DNA of 21,124 nucleotides from Lachnospiraceae bacterium. Its GTDB lineage: Bacteria; Bacillota; Clostridia; Lachnospirales; Lachnospiraceae. The notes below the pieces were generated by a model. It was not told where the DNA came from. It searched no databases and saw nothing but the letters and a program-made list of their open reading frames with translations. A program made the translations under genes and the position numbers. Positions 1 through 7,719 of the stretch are shown piece by piece; positions within the stretch are counted from its first letter, which is position 1, and each line of letters starts with the position of its first letter. The stretch lies in assembly GCA_900763175.1 (NCBI GenBank), contig CAAFJI010000088.1:1-21124 (forward strand), written 5' to 3'.

Positions 1-26
1 AAAAATTATAAAATGAAGAAAATCTA

Positions 27-55
27 TTGCATTATAAAAAAAGAGTACTTATAAT
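27..55 (+). promoter_or_regulatory. Possible sigma-A promoter at the left end
   Basis: A TTGCAT box (27-32) is followed after 17 bases by a perfect TATAAT (50-55). The spacing is optimal, but the surroundings are very A-rich, so a chance match is possible. A transcript from about 62 would run into the hairpin at 80-110 (arms GTGGTT and AACCAC) and then into the small broken frames at 142-593. Confidence 0.35.
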
Positions 56-141
56 GAAAAAAGAAAAAGAAAAGGCTTCGTGGTTCACAAGTAGATAAAC
101 TGCTAACCACAGGTTCGTATTAAATATTAACATTAACTTCT

Positions 142-593
142 ATGAATGTGAGAATCGGAGATTCCGGTACCTTACATATCCCAGGTATTCCAGGAACAGT
201 GCCACTTTATCAGACAGCGTGTCAGCTGGGGCAGTGTTTTTATTCCCTTAAGATGAAATGAATCCATGGAGGGCTCTTTCTTTTTCGGACTATATTCAGG
301 TGCTTTCTGAATTGAAATTGGAGAAGAAAGGAGGATAGGACACGGAAGGTATATCACGAACAGAACCAAAGGAAAAATCCCGCAATTCTCTGGAAAAGGA
401 ACTTGCACTATATGAGAAGATGGGAGTCTCCCTTTATCTTGAAGGAAAGCGAAGTAATCCCAGAACCATCGCATCAGCCTGTCAGATTGCAGATGGGGGA
501 GGATATATGCGGGATTATACAGAAGATGAACAGGGGCATATTGCCCGTGTGGACTTTGATTTCGTAGAAGACGAAACAAAAAAGGAAACATAA
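142..593 (+). pseudogene. Three short, broken reading frames of unknown function
   Basis: The strand reads as three consecutive protein-like pieces. Frame A runs from ATG 142 to TGA 261 (39 codons) and ends by an ATGA overlap with frame B (ATG 258 to TAG 338, 26 codons). Frame C is open from 339 to TAA 593. A clear ribosome site, AAGGAGG, lies at 328-334, but no ATG, GTG or TTG follows at the right distance: an ACG sits at 342, and the first in-frame ATG is at 420. The frame C product contains MGVSLYLEGKRSNPR and a charged tail with YTEDEQGHIARVDFDF, which looks like real protein sequence. I do not recognise the family. Either this is a decayed gene or mobile-element remnant, or frame C is a functional small gene using ATG 420 (57 residues). 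Frameshifts and a lost start codon fit decay best. Confidence 0.4.
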
Positions 594-600
594 GAAAGAA

Positions 601-653
601 TCCCCGAAAAGCAGCAGTTCCCCCGATTGCTCATACTTTACGCTTTTCGGGGA
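601..653. repeat. 12-bp perfect inverted repeat
   Basis: TCCCCGAAAAGC at 601-612 is an exact reverse complement of GCTTTTCGGGGA at 642-653, with 29 bases between. It starts eight bases after the stop codon at 593. There is no T-run on either side, so it is not a classical terminator. It could be a stability hairpin or the end of an element that carried the broken frames to its left. Confidence 0.5.
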
Positions 654-735
654 GAAATATATCAGGCACAGGTAATAAACAAGATGTAAATAATTTGTAA
701 AAAGTCGAATTATATAATGCAAGAAGATAAAAATA

Positions 736-744
736 TGCTATAAT
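736..744 (+). promoter_or_regulatory. Extended -10 promoter element before the GH18 gene
   Basis: TGCTATAAT is a perfect -10 hexamer (739-744) with the extended TGN motif. No good -35 is seen 16-18 bases upstream. A second TATAAT lies at 713-718, and AGTCGAA at 703-709 is one mismatch from a Spo0A box. Transcription would start near 751, about 50 bases before the gene. Confidence 0.4.
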
Positions 745-800
745 GTGCAGTAACTGTAAGAAATTAAGCTACAGATTTTCACCGAGAGGATAATAATTAT

Positions 801-2453
801 ATGAAGAAAAAAATTAACTCTATCATAGTGGTTGGACTTCTGATCATTGTGGTGGCAGTAATCGGAGTTGCTACGACTTTGATCATGCGTCACATTCCGA
901 CGAGAAAGCAGATGGATCTCACAGAATATTATGGACAGACTGGGGAGTCTGAGGCCGTTGTCATCATAGGAACCCAGATATTGGAAGAGAGAGCAGCTAT
1001 GTCAGGGGAGCAGCCTTACATTCCCATTGACATTGTGAACAGCTATCTGAACCAGAGATATTACTGGGACGAAGAGGGGCAGCAGGTGCTTTACGCCACA
1101 CCTTCTGAGCTTACGTCCACTCCTGCATCAGCAGATGCCGGCGGGGATGTGTGGCTGAAGGATGGAACTCCCTATCTCAGCCTTGATTATATAAAGAAAT
1201 ATACAGACATTGACAGCACCGTATACCAGGAACCGAACCGCATAGCTATCCAGAAAGACTTTTCTGACCTTTCAGTGGTCACAGTACAGAAGGATACTTA
1301 TGTACGTTACCGCGGAGGAATCAAATCTGAGGTTCTTACAAAGGTTAATAAAGGAGACAATCTGCTTTTGATGGCAGAGCTTGAGAACTGGATGCAGGTG
1401 GCTACCTGGGACGGTTATATTGGCTATATTGAGAAAAAAAGCGTAAGCGAAGTTCAGAATCTTTGTATGGACAGAGCGGCTGTCGGCGAATCCTATACAT
1501 ATCTGACCATGGATCAGCCAGTGAACCTGGTATGGCATCAGGTCATGTCCGCAGATGCCAATGCCGGACTTAGTGATGCCATTCAGAACATGACAGGTGT
1601 GAATGTGATTTCTCCTACCTGGTTCTATGTGCAGGACAACAGCGGAAATATCATTAACAATGCCACAGCAGATTATGTGGCAACTGCCCATGAGAAAGGG
1701 TTGAAAGTGTGGGGACTTGTGGATAACTTCACCATGGATATCAGTACCTACGAAGTTCTTTCCAAAACAAGCTCCAGACAGCATCTGATAGGAGAATTGA
1801 TTTCTGCTGCAACAGGAGCCGGAATTGATGGAATCAATGTGGATTTTGAGCAGCTCAGTGAGGATGTGGGAATCCATTTTCTGGAATTTCTGCGTGAGCT
1901 TTCAATAGAGTGTCATAAGAATAATCTGGTTCTTTCTGTGGATAATCCGGTACCGGAGGATTTTACCAGCCATTATGACAGAGCAGAGCAGGGGAGGGTG
2001 GTAGATTATGTAATCATCATGGGCTATGATGAGCACTATGTCGGTTCTACAGAGGCTGGTTCCGTGGCATCTCTTCCATGGGTGGAAAAAGGTGTTCAGG
2101 ATACTATTGCAGAGGTTCCGGCAGAGCGTGTGATCAATGCAATGCCGTTTTATACAAGATTGTGGAAAACAGAGGCCGGAAGTCTGTCCAGTGAGGCAAT
2201 CGGCATGGATACAGCCCAGAGAGTTATTAGTGAGAATAATGCACAGGTATATTGGGACAGTGATGTGAGCCAGAATTATGGAAGCTATGAGAGTGAAGGC
2301 TGCACTTATCAGATCTGGATCGAGGATGCACAGTCTATCGCTGCAAAGGTACAGCTGGTATCTAAGTACAACCTTGCAGGTGTAGCTGCGTGGAAGCTTG
2401 GATTTGAGAATAGCAGTATCTGGCAGACAATTACGGAAAACCTGCCCCAGTAA
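801..2453 (+). CDS. Membrane-anchored GH18 glycosidase with SH3 domain (spore/wall hydrolase type)
   Basis: A 550-residue protein predicted to cleave peptidoglycan glycan strands outside the membrane. Residues 7-29 form a hydrophobic signal anchor after MKKK. Residues 70-150 resemble a stalk domain of the copper-amine-oxidase N-terminal type (the YIPIDIV and YLSLDYI elements). Residues 157-215 form a bacterial SH3-like domain. The GH18 barrel begins near 238 and carries DGINVDFE at 343-350, with Glu350 as catalytic acid; the usual third Asp of DxxDxDxE is kept (Asp348), while the second is Asn346. MGYDEH and AMPFYTRLW are also typical of GH18 barrels of the YaaH/SleL/YdhD group. The start is ATG with GAGAGG at 784-789. 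CwlD follows 70 bases downstream, so a role in spore cortex maturation or germination is reasonable but inferred. Confidence 0.85.
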   Translation: MKKKINSIIVVGLLIIVVAVIGVATTLIMRHIPTRKQMDLTEYYGQTGESEAVVIIGTQILEERAAMSGEQPYIPIDIVNSYLNQRYYWDEEGQQVLYATPSELTSTPASADAGGDVWLKDGTPYLSLDYIKKYTDIDSTVYQEPNRIAIQKDFSDLSVVTVQKDTYVRYRGGIKSEVLTKVNKGDNLLLMAELENWMQVATWDGYIGYIEKKSVSEVQNLCMDRAAVGESYTYLTMDQPVNLVWHQVMSADANAGLSDAIQNMTGVNVISPTWFYVQDNSGNIINNATADYVATAHEKGLKVWGLVDNFTMDISTYEVLSKTSSRQHLIGELISAATGAGIDGINVDFEQLSEDVGIHFLEFLRELSIECHKNNLVLSVDNPVPEDFTSHYDRAEQGRVVDYVIIMGYDEHYVGSTEAGSVASLPWVEKGVQDTIAEVPAERVINAMPFYTRLWKTEAGSLSSEAIGMDTAQRVISENNAQVYWDSDVSQNYGSYESEGCTYQIWIEDAQSIAAKVQLVSKYNLAGVAAWKLGFENSSIWQTITENLPQ

Positions 2454-2470
2454 AACAGATATGAATGATA

Positions 2471-2523
2471 AAAGCACTCCTTGAGACATATATTGAATTG
2501 TATATGCCAGGGGGTGTTTTGTT
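2471..2523 (+). terminator. Hairpin overlapping the cwlD ribosome binding site
   Basis: Bases 2471-2483 pair with 2508-2520 over 13 positions (three as G-U wobbles), and CATATA (2487-2492) pairs with TATATG (2501-2506) inside. The 3' arm contains the GGGGG ribosome site of cwlD (2510-2514) and ends in TTTTGTTTTG. It can act as a terminator for the GH18 gene or as a translational lid on cwlD. Confidence 0.55.
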
Positions 2524-3207
2524 TTGAAAAAGCATTATATGGAAATCCTTATGGGAGGCCTTTTACTGGTGTGCGTTTATTTTCTGTCAAAGGAGGCAGC
2601 AGCGGTTTCCACAACCATGAACCAGAGCAAGGGTGTGCTCATGGTGGACTGCGGCCATGGCGGTATGGATCCGGGAATGATAGGAATCAATGGAGTACAG
2701 GAGAAGGACTTTAATCTGTCTATCGGGTTGAAGCTTAAGACAGAGCTTGAGAAAAAAGGGTATCAGGTTGTGACAACCAGAGAAAAAGATGAAGGTCTTT
2801 ATGAGGAGACTTCTGTAAACAAGAAGGTTCAGGATATGCAGAACCGAATTCTTCTTATGCAGGAGGTTAAGCCAGTGCTTACAGTAAGCATTCATCAGAA
2901 TAGTTATGAAGATCCTAATGTAAAGGGGCCGCAGGTATTTTATTATAAGGATTCTCCGGAAGGTGAGGCTCTTGCGGTTATCCTTCAGAGACATTTAAAT
3001 GAGAAACTAAAGGTGGAACGGCCGAGGGAGGCAAAAGGAAATACCAGCTATTACCTTCTGAAACGCAGTCCGGGAGTCTTGAATATTGTGGAATGTGGAT
3101 TTCTGACCAATCCGGAGGAAGCACAAAAGCTAGCCGATGAGGAGTATCAGAAACTGGTAGCAGAAGCTATTGCGGAGGGAATTGAGGAATATCTGCAAAA
3201 CGGATGA
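2524..3207 (+). CDS. cwlD: N-acetylmuramoyl-L-alanine amidase CwlD
   Basis: A 227-residue Amidase_3 family zinc amidase. CwlD removes the stem peptide from muramic acid as the first step in making muramic-delta-lactam, the mark of spore cortex recognised by germination enzymes. A membrane anchor covers residues 8-24. Zinc ligands are visible as His45 (GHGG), Glu60 (QEKDFN) and His124 (SIHQN), and the catalytic Glu190 lies in VECGFLTN. The length matches Bacillus CwlD (about 237). The start is taken as TTG 2524, because GGGGG lies 9 bases upstream while the in-frame ATG at 2539 has no ribosome site. The partner for lactam formation, PdaA, is not in this window. The neighbouring GH18 hydrolase supports a cortex role. 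Confidence 0.9.
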   Translation: MKKHYMEILMGGLLLVCVYFLSKEAAAVSTTMNQSKGVLMVDCGHGGMDPGMIGINGVQEKDFNLSIGLKLKTELEKKGYQVVTTREKDEGLYEETSVNKKVQDMQNRILLMQEVKPVLTVSIHQNSYEDPNVKGPQVFYYKDSPEGEALAVILQRHLNEKLKVERPREAKGNTSYYLLKRSPGVLNIVECGFLTNPEEAQKLADEEYQKLVAEAIAEGIEEYLQNG

Positions 3208-3242
3208 AGAAGCTTTTCAGAATGAGAAGTTTCTGCTATACT
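3208..3242 (+). promoter_or_regulatory. Hairpin and possible extended -10 promoter
   Basis: A 12-position stem (3208-3219 with 3223-3234, two wobbles, 3-base loop) starts right after the cwlD stop codon. It lacks a T-run. Overlapping it, TTTTCA (3214-3219) and TGCTATACT (extended -10, TATACT at 3237-3242) are 17 bases apart, a possible promoter for the membrane-protein pair. Confidence 0.35.
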
Positions 3243-3273
3243 TAACGGGAAAAATAAAAAGAGGAAAACGATT

Positions 3274-5259
3274 ATGCTTGGATGTGTATATTTGATACTT
3301 GGGATACTTTTGGGCAGAGAAGTTACCAGAAAGCTGCTGCCTGAGAAAATCTTACAAAAAGCGGGAGTAGATCCCCTGTGGGTATTGTTTCCGGCGGCTT
3401 TTGGAAGCGGAATCCTGCTGCAGACCTGGGCAGTTTACATAGCAGCCTGGATATTCAGTGTGTGTGCCGGAGCTGAGACTCCATTATTTGGAGCAAATTG
3501 CCTGATCATGTCTGTAGTGGGAGTGCTGCTGGCAGCTCTTTATTTCACCAGATGGAAAAAGGGATGGAGGCCGAAGAAATTTGACGGAAAAAGTCTTTTG
3601 GGGCAGAGAAAGAGAGAAATCCTCTTTTTTGCACTTCTTTTAGCAGGGATTTCTTTTATCATGTTTTATGTATTCCATATGAAAGACGGAAGGCTATATG
3701 CCGGTTTTTCTGTATTTGGAGATTATGCGCCTCACACTGCAATGATGCGTTCCTTTTCTAAGGGAAATAATTTCCCCACACAGTATCCCCACTTTGGCGG
3801 AGAAGATGTGAAATATCATTTTATGTTCCAGTTTCTTTCCGGAAATCTGGAATATCTGGGAATGCCCATTGAGATTGCCTATAACAGCGTGAGCATATTG
3901 TCTCTCTGGTGCTTTTTCATGCTGATTTACTCCATGGCGAAAAGGGTGTCTGGAAAATGTGCTGCCGGTGTGCTGGCAGTGCTTTTTGTGGTATTTCGCA
4001 GTGGAACTGCCTTTTTCCGCTTTATATGGGAGCATCTGCAAAGTGGTGATCTTCTGCAGACTCTTTCAGAGAACAGCAGTTTTATCGGATATACCCAAAA
4101 TGAAAACTGGGGATTATGGAATTTCAATGTTTATCTGAATCAGCGGCATCTAAGCTTCGGACTTTTGATCGTAGCTGTTGCACTGTGGGTATTTTGGGAA
4201 TGGCTGGAAGCAGGATGTGCCTGTGAAAAAAAAGGCGTGGCCTGGGTGAAACAGTTATTTTTTACCCGGGAAGGATGGAAGTGCAGGGCTCCTGAAGATG
4301 CGCTTTTAGTTGGGCTGTTATTAGGCTTATGTTCTTTCTGGAATGGGGCAGCGGTAATCGGAGGACTTCTGATACTTATGGGATTTGCCATATTTTCAGA
4401 GGGAAAACTGGACTATCTGATCACAGCCATTGTCACTGTATTTTTTTCGATGATCCAGTCGCAGATATTTGTAAGAGGAAGCGTGGTTTCCCCATCTGTC
4501 TATTTGGGCTTTCTGGCAGAGGATAAAACACTTTTGGGATGCCTGGCATATCTGTTTGAAATCAGCGGAGTTGTCTTTCTGGGAGTGTTTGTGCTGGGAT
4601 TTTTCGTGAAAAGAAGAGAAAGAGCAATTATGATCAGTATGCTGTTTCCTGTACTGTTCGCATTTATTGCTTCCCTGACACCGGATATTGCAGTCAATCA
4701 TAAATACATCATGATTTCTTATGCCTTTCTTACCATATTTTGGGGAATGGCAGTATGTACTTTATTTAGCTGGAAGAAAGCTGTTGGGAAAATAGCCGCA
4801 GTGATTTTGTGTATCTGTATGACCTTTACAGGAATCTATGATTTTGCGATCGTAATACGGGATAATGATTCTGGACACAGGATCAGTGTGGATATAAACA
4901 GCAAGCTTACAGAATGGCTTTCTGACAATCTGAAAAAGGATGACCTGATCCTTACTCCGGAATATAGCATGAATGAAGTGACCATGTCAGGAGTTATGAT
5001 GTACCTGGGATGGCCTTATTATGCATGGTCAGCAGGATATGATACTTATTACAGAGCTGCTCAGGCAATCGAGATCTACACCACAGACAGTTGTGACACT
5101 TTAAGAAGTCTTGTGGAACAGGAGAAGATCACTTATATTCTCTATGAGGAGGGAATGACCCTGGAACAGAATGAATGCAGAGAAGATGTGATCGCAGCTA
5201 CATATCCGGAAGTTTACCGGTCAGAAGATGGGAGAATCCGAATTTATGAAACAAAATAG
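3274..5259 (+). CDS. Large polytopic membrane protein, DUF2298/YYY-like, first of a pair
   Basis: A 661-residue protein with many hydrophobic segments to about residue 525 and a soluble C-terminal domain (about 545-661). An extracytoplasmic loop near residues 148-203 (FGDYAPHTAMMRS, then VKYHFMFQFL and AYN) aligns by eye with the YYY region of the next protein. Where the neighbour has its GDLHAH motif, this one has LNQRHLSFG (288-296), so the acidic residue is missing. The C-terminal domains also share a pattern (EWL-N-K, LGWPYYAW, YILYEE here). The topology recalls GT-C type membrane glycosyltransferases, but no activity can be assigned. RBS GAGG at 3261-3264. The stop overlaps the next gene, so the two are very likely co-translated and may form a pair. 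Identification as DUF2298-like rests on similarity to the neighbour. Confidence 0.65.
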   Translation: MLGCVYLILGILLGREVTRKLLPEKILQKAGVDPLWVLFPAAFGSGILLQTWAVYIAAWIFSVCAGAETPLFGANCLIMSVVGVLLAALYFTRWKKGWRPKKFDGKSLLGQRKREILFFALLLAGISFIMFYVFHMKDGRLYAGFSVFGDYAPHTAMMRSFSKGNNFPTQYPHFGGEDVKYHFMFQFLSGNLEYLGMPIEIAYNSVSILSLWCFFMLIYSMAKRVSGKCAAGVLAVLFVVFRSGTAFFRFIWEHLQSGDLLQTLSENSSFIGYTQNENWGLWNFNVYLNQRHLSFGLLIVAVALWVFWEWLEAGCACEKKGVAWVKQLFFTREGWKCRAPEDALLVGLLLGLCSFWNGAAVIGGLLILMGFAIFSEGKLDYLITAIVTVFFSMIQSQIFVRGSVVSPSVYLGFLAEDKTLLGCLAYLFEISGVVFLGVFVLGFFVKRRERAIMISMLFPVLFAFIASLTPDIAVNHKYIMISYAFLTIFWGMAVCTLFSWKKAVGKIAAVILCICMTFTGIYDFAIVIRDNDSGHRISVDINSKLTEWLSDNLKKDDLILTPEYSMNEVTMSGVMMYLGWPYYAWSAGYDTYYRAAQAIEIYTTDSCDTLRSLVEQEKITYILYEEGMTLEQNECREDVIAATYPEVYRSEDGRIRIYETK

Positions 5260-7561
5260 TGTAAAAACAAAAGAGGAAAATAAAACAAAAGAAAGTACAA
5301 AGGAACAAAACAAAAAAGCAAGATGGGGAATCAAGGCAGCAGTGGCAGTGGCACTGCTGGCAATATCCGCCTTCCTCTTAAAAAGCGATGTATGGACCTT
5401 CTGGACCTGGTGGCTTCTGGCTGCTGTGATGGGATTTGCGGCAATGCCTGTTACAGGAAGACTGTTCTGGAGGTTTGAGGATAAGGGCTGGATATTTTCA
5501 AAGGTACTGGCGATTGCTGTTACAGGCTTTTTGACCTGGTTTCTTGTGTCGGTCAAGCTGCTTCCCTTTACGGCTATTACCTGTGCAGGTGTGGTTCTGG
5601 TATGTGCAGCTGTCTGCCTGGTAATCCTGAAATGGGAGACAAAGCAGAAAATAGAGTGCTTTCCTTCTGATAAGATTTCTCTGATCTTCTGGGAAGAGGT
5701 TCTGTTTTTTGCAGCGTTTCTTATCTGGACCTATGTGGCAGGCTTCCGCCCGGCTGCTTATGGAACGGAGAAATTCATGGATTATGGATTTATGGAAGCC
5801 ATGATGCGCAGTAAGATCCTTCCGGCTACAGACCTGTGGTATTCAGAAGGACATATTAATTATTACTATGGTGGACAGTATTTTGCAGTATTTCTTACAA
5901 AGCTGTCCCACTCTAAGGTAGAGCTTACCTATAATCTTATGCGTACCTTTGTTGCAGGGCTTGCATTTATAATGCCGTTTTCCCTGGTATACCAGATGAT
6001 GGCAGACAGAATGAAAGGACAGCCGGGAAGTGAAAGAAAGAGAAAAATCCTTCCCTATATTTCCGGACTCACAGCAGGAACCGCTGTTTCCTTTGCCGGA
6101 AATATGCACTATGTAATCTATGCGAGAATCGTTCCATTTATTGAGCAAATGACAGGTAAGGAAGTGGAAGGCTACTGGTTTCCGGATGCGACCCGTTATA
6201 TCGGCTACAATCCATATCGTGAGGAGGACCGTACGATCCACGAATTTCCCTGCTATTCCTTCGTACTGGGAGATCTTCATGCCCATGTGGTAAATATTAT
6301 GTTTGTGCTCCTTCTGACAGCACTTTTGTATGTATGGCTTCGGGGAGCAAGGAAGAAAACAGTGCCTGTAGAAGCTTCCATGAAGTCAGGAAAATTCTGG
6401 AAGGAACAGCTTCTCATTCCTCACCTTTTGCTGGTAAGTATGCTCCTTGGAATGTTCCAGTGGACAAACTTCTGGGATTTTGTAATTTATTATGTGGTAA
6501 CTCTTGGAACGGTATTGTTCGCCAATATCATCCGCTTTCAGGGAAAGGTAAAAAAAATACTGGCTGTGACGCTTGTACAGATGGCAGAGATCTACCTTCT
6601 TGCATATCTGGTTATTGTGCCGTTTACGATACAGTTTGATACCATGGTAGATGGCATTGCCCTTGCGAAATACCATTCCTATTTTTACCAGCTCCTGGTA
6701 TTATGGGGACTTCCTGCCCTTGTGGTCATGATGTTTGTTGTGGCAATTCTCTGGGAAAAGCTTCGAGGGCTGCAGCACAAGAGCCTGTACTGCCTGATGA
6801 AGGCAATTCGCACAGCAGATCTTTTTGCCATTATCATGGGACTTTGTGCAATTGGTCTTGTGGTCATTCCGGAGCTGGTATATGTGCGTGACATTTACGA
6901 AAACGGAAATGCCAGGGCAAATACCATGTTTAAGCTTACCTACCAGGCTTATATTATGTTTGCCATGACGATGGGATATGGCATTTACCGCCTGCTTGTT
7001 GTTTCCAAGCAGCTGATATTTAAGCTCATTTCTGGAATCTGCCTGTTTTTCCTTGTGTGGACAGTGGGATATTTCGGAAAGAGTGTGAATTCCTGGTTCG
7101 GAAATGTTCTGGATCCGTCAGGATATCAGGGACTTTATGCACTGGGATATCTGGACACAGATTTTTCCGAGGATGTATCTGCTATTATGTGGCTGAAGGA
7201 AAATGTGAAGGATTCCCCTGTTGTACTGGAGGCAAATGGAGACAGCTATACGGGTTTTGAGCGTGTGTCGGCTTCTACCGGACTCCCAACGATCCTGGGC
7301 TGGTATGTCCATGAATGGCTGTGGAGAAATGATACGGCGGATCTGAACCAGAAGAGCGGGGATATCAGAACCATTTATACCTCTTCAGATGTGGAACAGG
7401 TAAGAGCGCTTCTCACAGAGTATGATGTTTCCTATATTTTCGTAGGCTCCAAGGAGCAGGAGAAGTATGAAGGGGAAGTAAACGATACCGTTCTTCAAAG
7501 CCTTGGTGAGAAGGTATTTGAGGATGAGGAATCCGGTACCTATATCATAAAGGTAGATTGA
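5228..7561 (+). CDS. DUF2298 (Chlor_Arch_YYY) family membrane protein
   Basis: A 777-residue polytopic membrane protein with a Lys/Glu-rich cytoplasmic start (residues 8-32). It shows two hallmarks of the DUF2298 family: the INYYYGGQY stretch at 210-218 and HEFPCYSFVLGDLHAH at 338-353. Hydrophobic helices continue to about residue 635, followed by a soluble C-terminal domain of about 135 residues with LGWYVHEWLW and VSYIFVG. The family has no proven function; a role as a lipid-linked sugar transferase is only inferred from its GT-C-like layout. The frame opens at ATG 5228, but ATG 5246 has a better placed GGGAG (5230-5234), so the true protein may start six residues later. It overlaps the end of the preceding homologue by up to 32 bases, which suggests translational coupling. 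Confidence 0.75.
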   Translation: MGESEFMKQNSVKTKEENKTKESTKEQNKKARWGIKAAVAVALLAISAFLLKSDVWTFWTWWLLAAVMGFAAMPVTGRLFWRFEDKGWIFSKVLAIAVTGFLTWFLVSVKLLPFTAITCAGVVLVCAAVCLVILKWETKQKIECFPSDKISLIFWEEVLFFAAFLIWTYVAGFRPAAYGTEKFMDYGFMEAMMRSKILPATDLWYSEGHINYYYGGQYFAVFLTKLSHSKVELTYNLMRTFVAGLAFIMPFSLVYQMMADRMKGQPGSERKRKILPYISGLTAGTAVSFAGNMHYVIYARIVPFIEQMTGKEVEGYWFPDATRYIGYNPYREEDRTIHEFPCYSFVLGDLHAHVVNIMFVLLLTALLYVWLRGARKKTVPVEASMKSGKFWKEQLLIPHLLLVSMLLGMFQWTNFWDFVIYYVVTLGTVLFANIIRFQGKVKKILAVTLVQMAEIYLLAYLVIVPFTIQFDTMVDGIALAKYHSYFYQLLVLWGLPALVVMMFVVAILWEKLRGLQHKSLYCLMKAIRTADLFAIIMGLCAIGLVVIPELVYVRDIYENGNARANTMFKLTYQAYIMFAMTMGYGIYRLLVVSKQLIFKLISGICLFFLVWTVGYFGKSVNSWFGNVLDPSGYQGLYALGYLDTDFSEDVSAIMWLKENVKDSPVVLEANGDSYTGFERVSASTGLPTILGWYVHEWLWRNDTADLNQKSGDIRTIYTSSDVEQVRALLTEYDVSYIFVGSKEQEKYEGEVNDTVLQSLGEKVFEDEESGTYIIKVD

Positions 7562-7587
7562 CAGCATTTAAGGGCTGGTGGTATAGT
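7558..7587 (+). promoter_or_regulatory. Sigma-A promoter for the tsaC-type/rpiB operon
   Basis: A perfect TTGACA (7558-7563) overlaps the stop codon of the preceding gene. After 18 bases comes TGGTATAGT, a TATAGT -10 box (7582-7587) with an extended TG. Transcription would start near 7594. Confidence 0.6.
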
Positions 7588-7719
7588 AACATTTGCAGAA
7601 AATCAAAGATTTTACCATAAAAAATGGAAAATCTGACCCTTGCGGCGGCCCTACAGACTCTATAGGAGGTATGGTGAGCCTGTTTGGAAAATGGCCGCAG
7701 GAATAAAAAAGAAAGCTGG
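7588..7719 (+). promoter_or_regulatory. Structured leader with a short peptide frame
   Basis: This 130-base leader contains AAAATC/GATTTT (7599-7604 with 7608-7613) and a long-range TGCGGC/GCCGCA pair (7641-7646 with 7694-7699). AGGAGG-like bases at 7664-7669 sit just before ATG 7671, which opens an 11-codon frame (MVSLFGKWPQE, stop 7704-7706). That spacing is only 1 base for the ATG and 4 for GTG 7674. The main gene is in another frame. No known riboswitch class was recognised. Confidence 0.4.

Noticed and set aside
54..98. Short frame starting MKKEKEKASWF
   Set aside because: No ribosome site, only 14 codons, and a composition caused by the A-rich tract.
80..118. tRNA-like stretch with GTGGTT/AACCAC stem and GGTTCG
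   Set aside because: No cloverleaf, anticodon arm or acceptor stem can be built around it. A minus-strand terminator reading is possible but the T-run is separated from the stem.
1272..1877. Long minus-strand open frame inside the GH18 gene (also 1902-2489)
   Set aside because: Fully antisense to a well-supported gene, low-complexity Cys/His-rich translation, no ribosome site and no family features.
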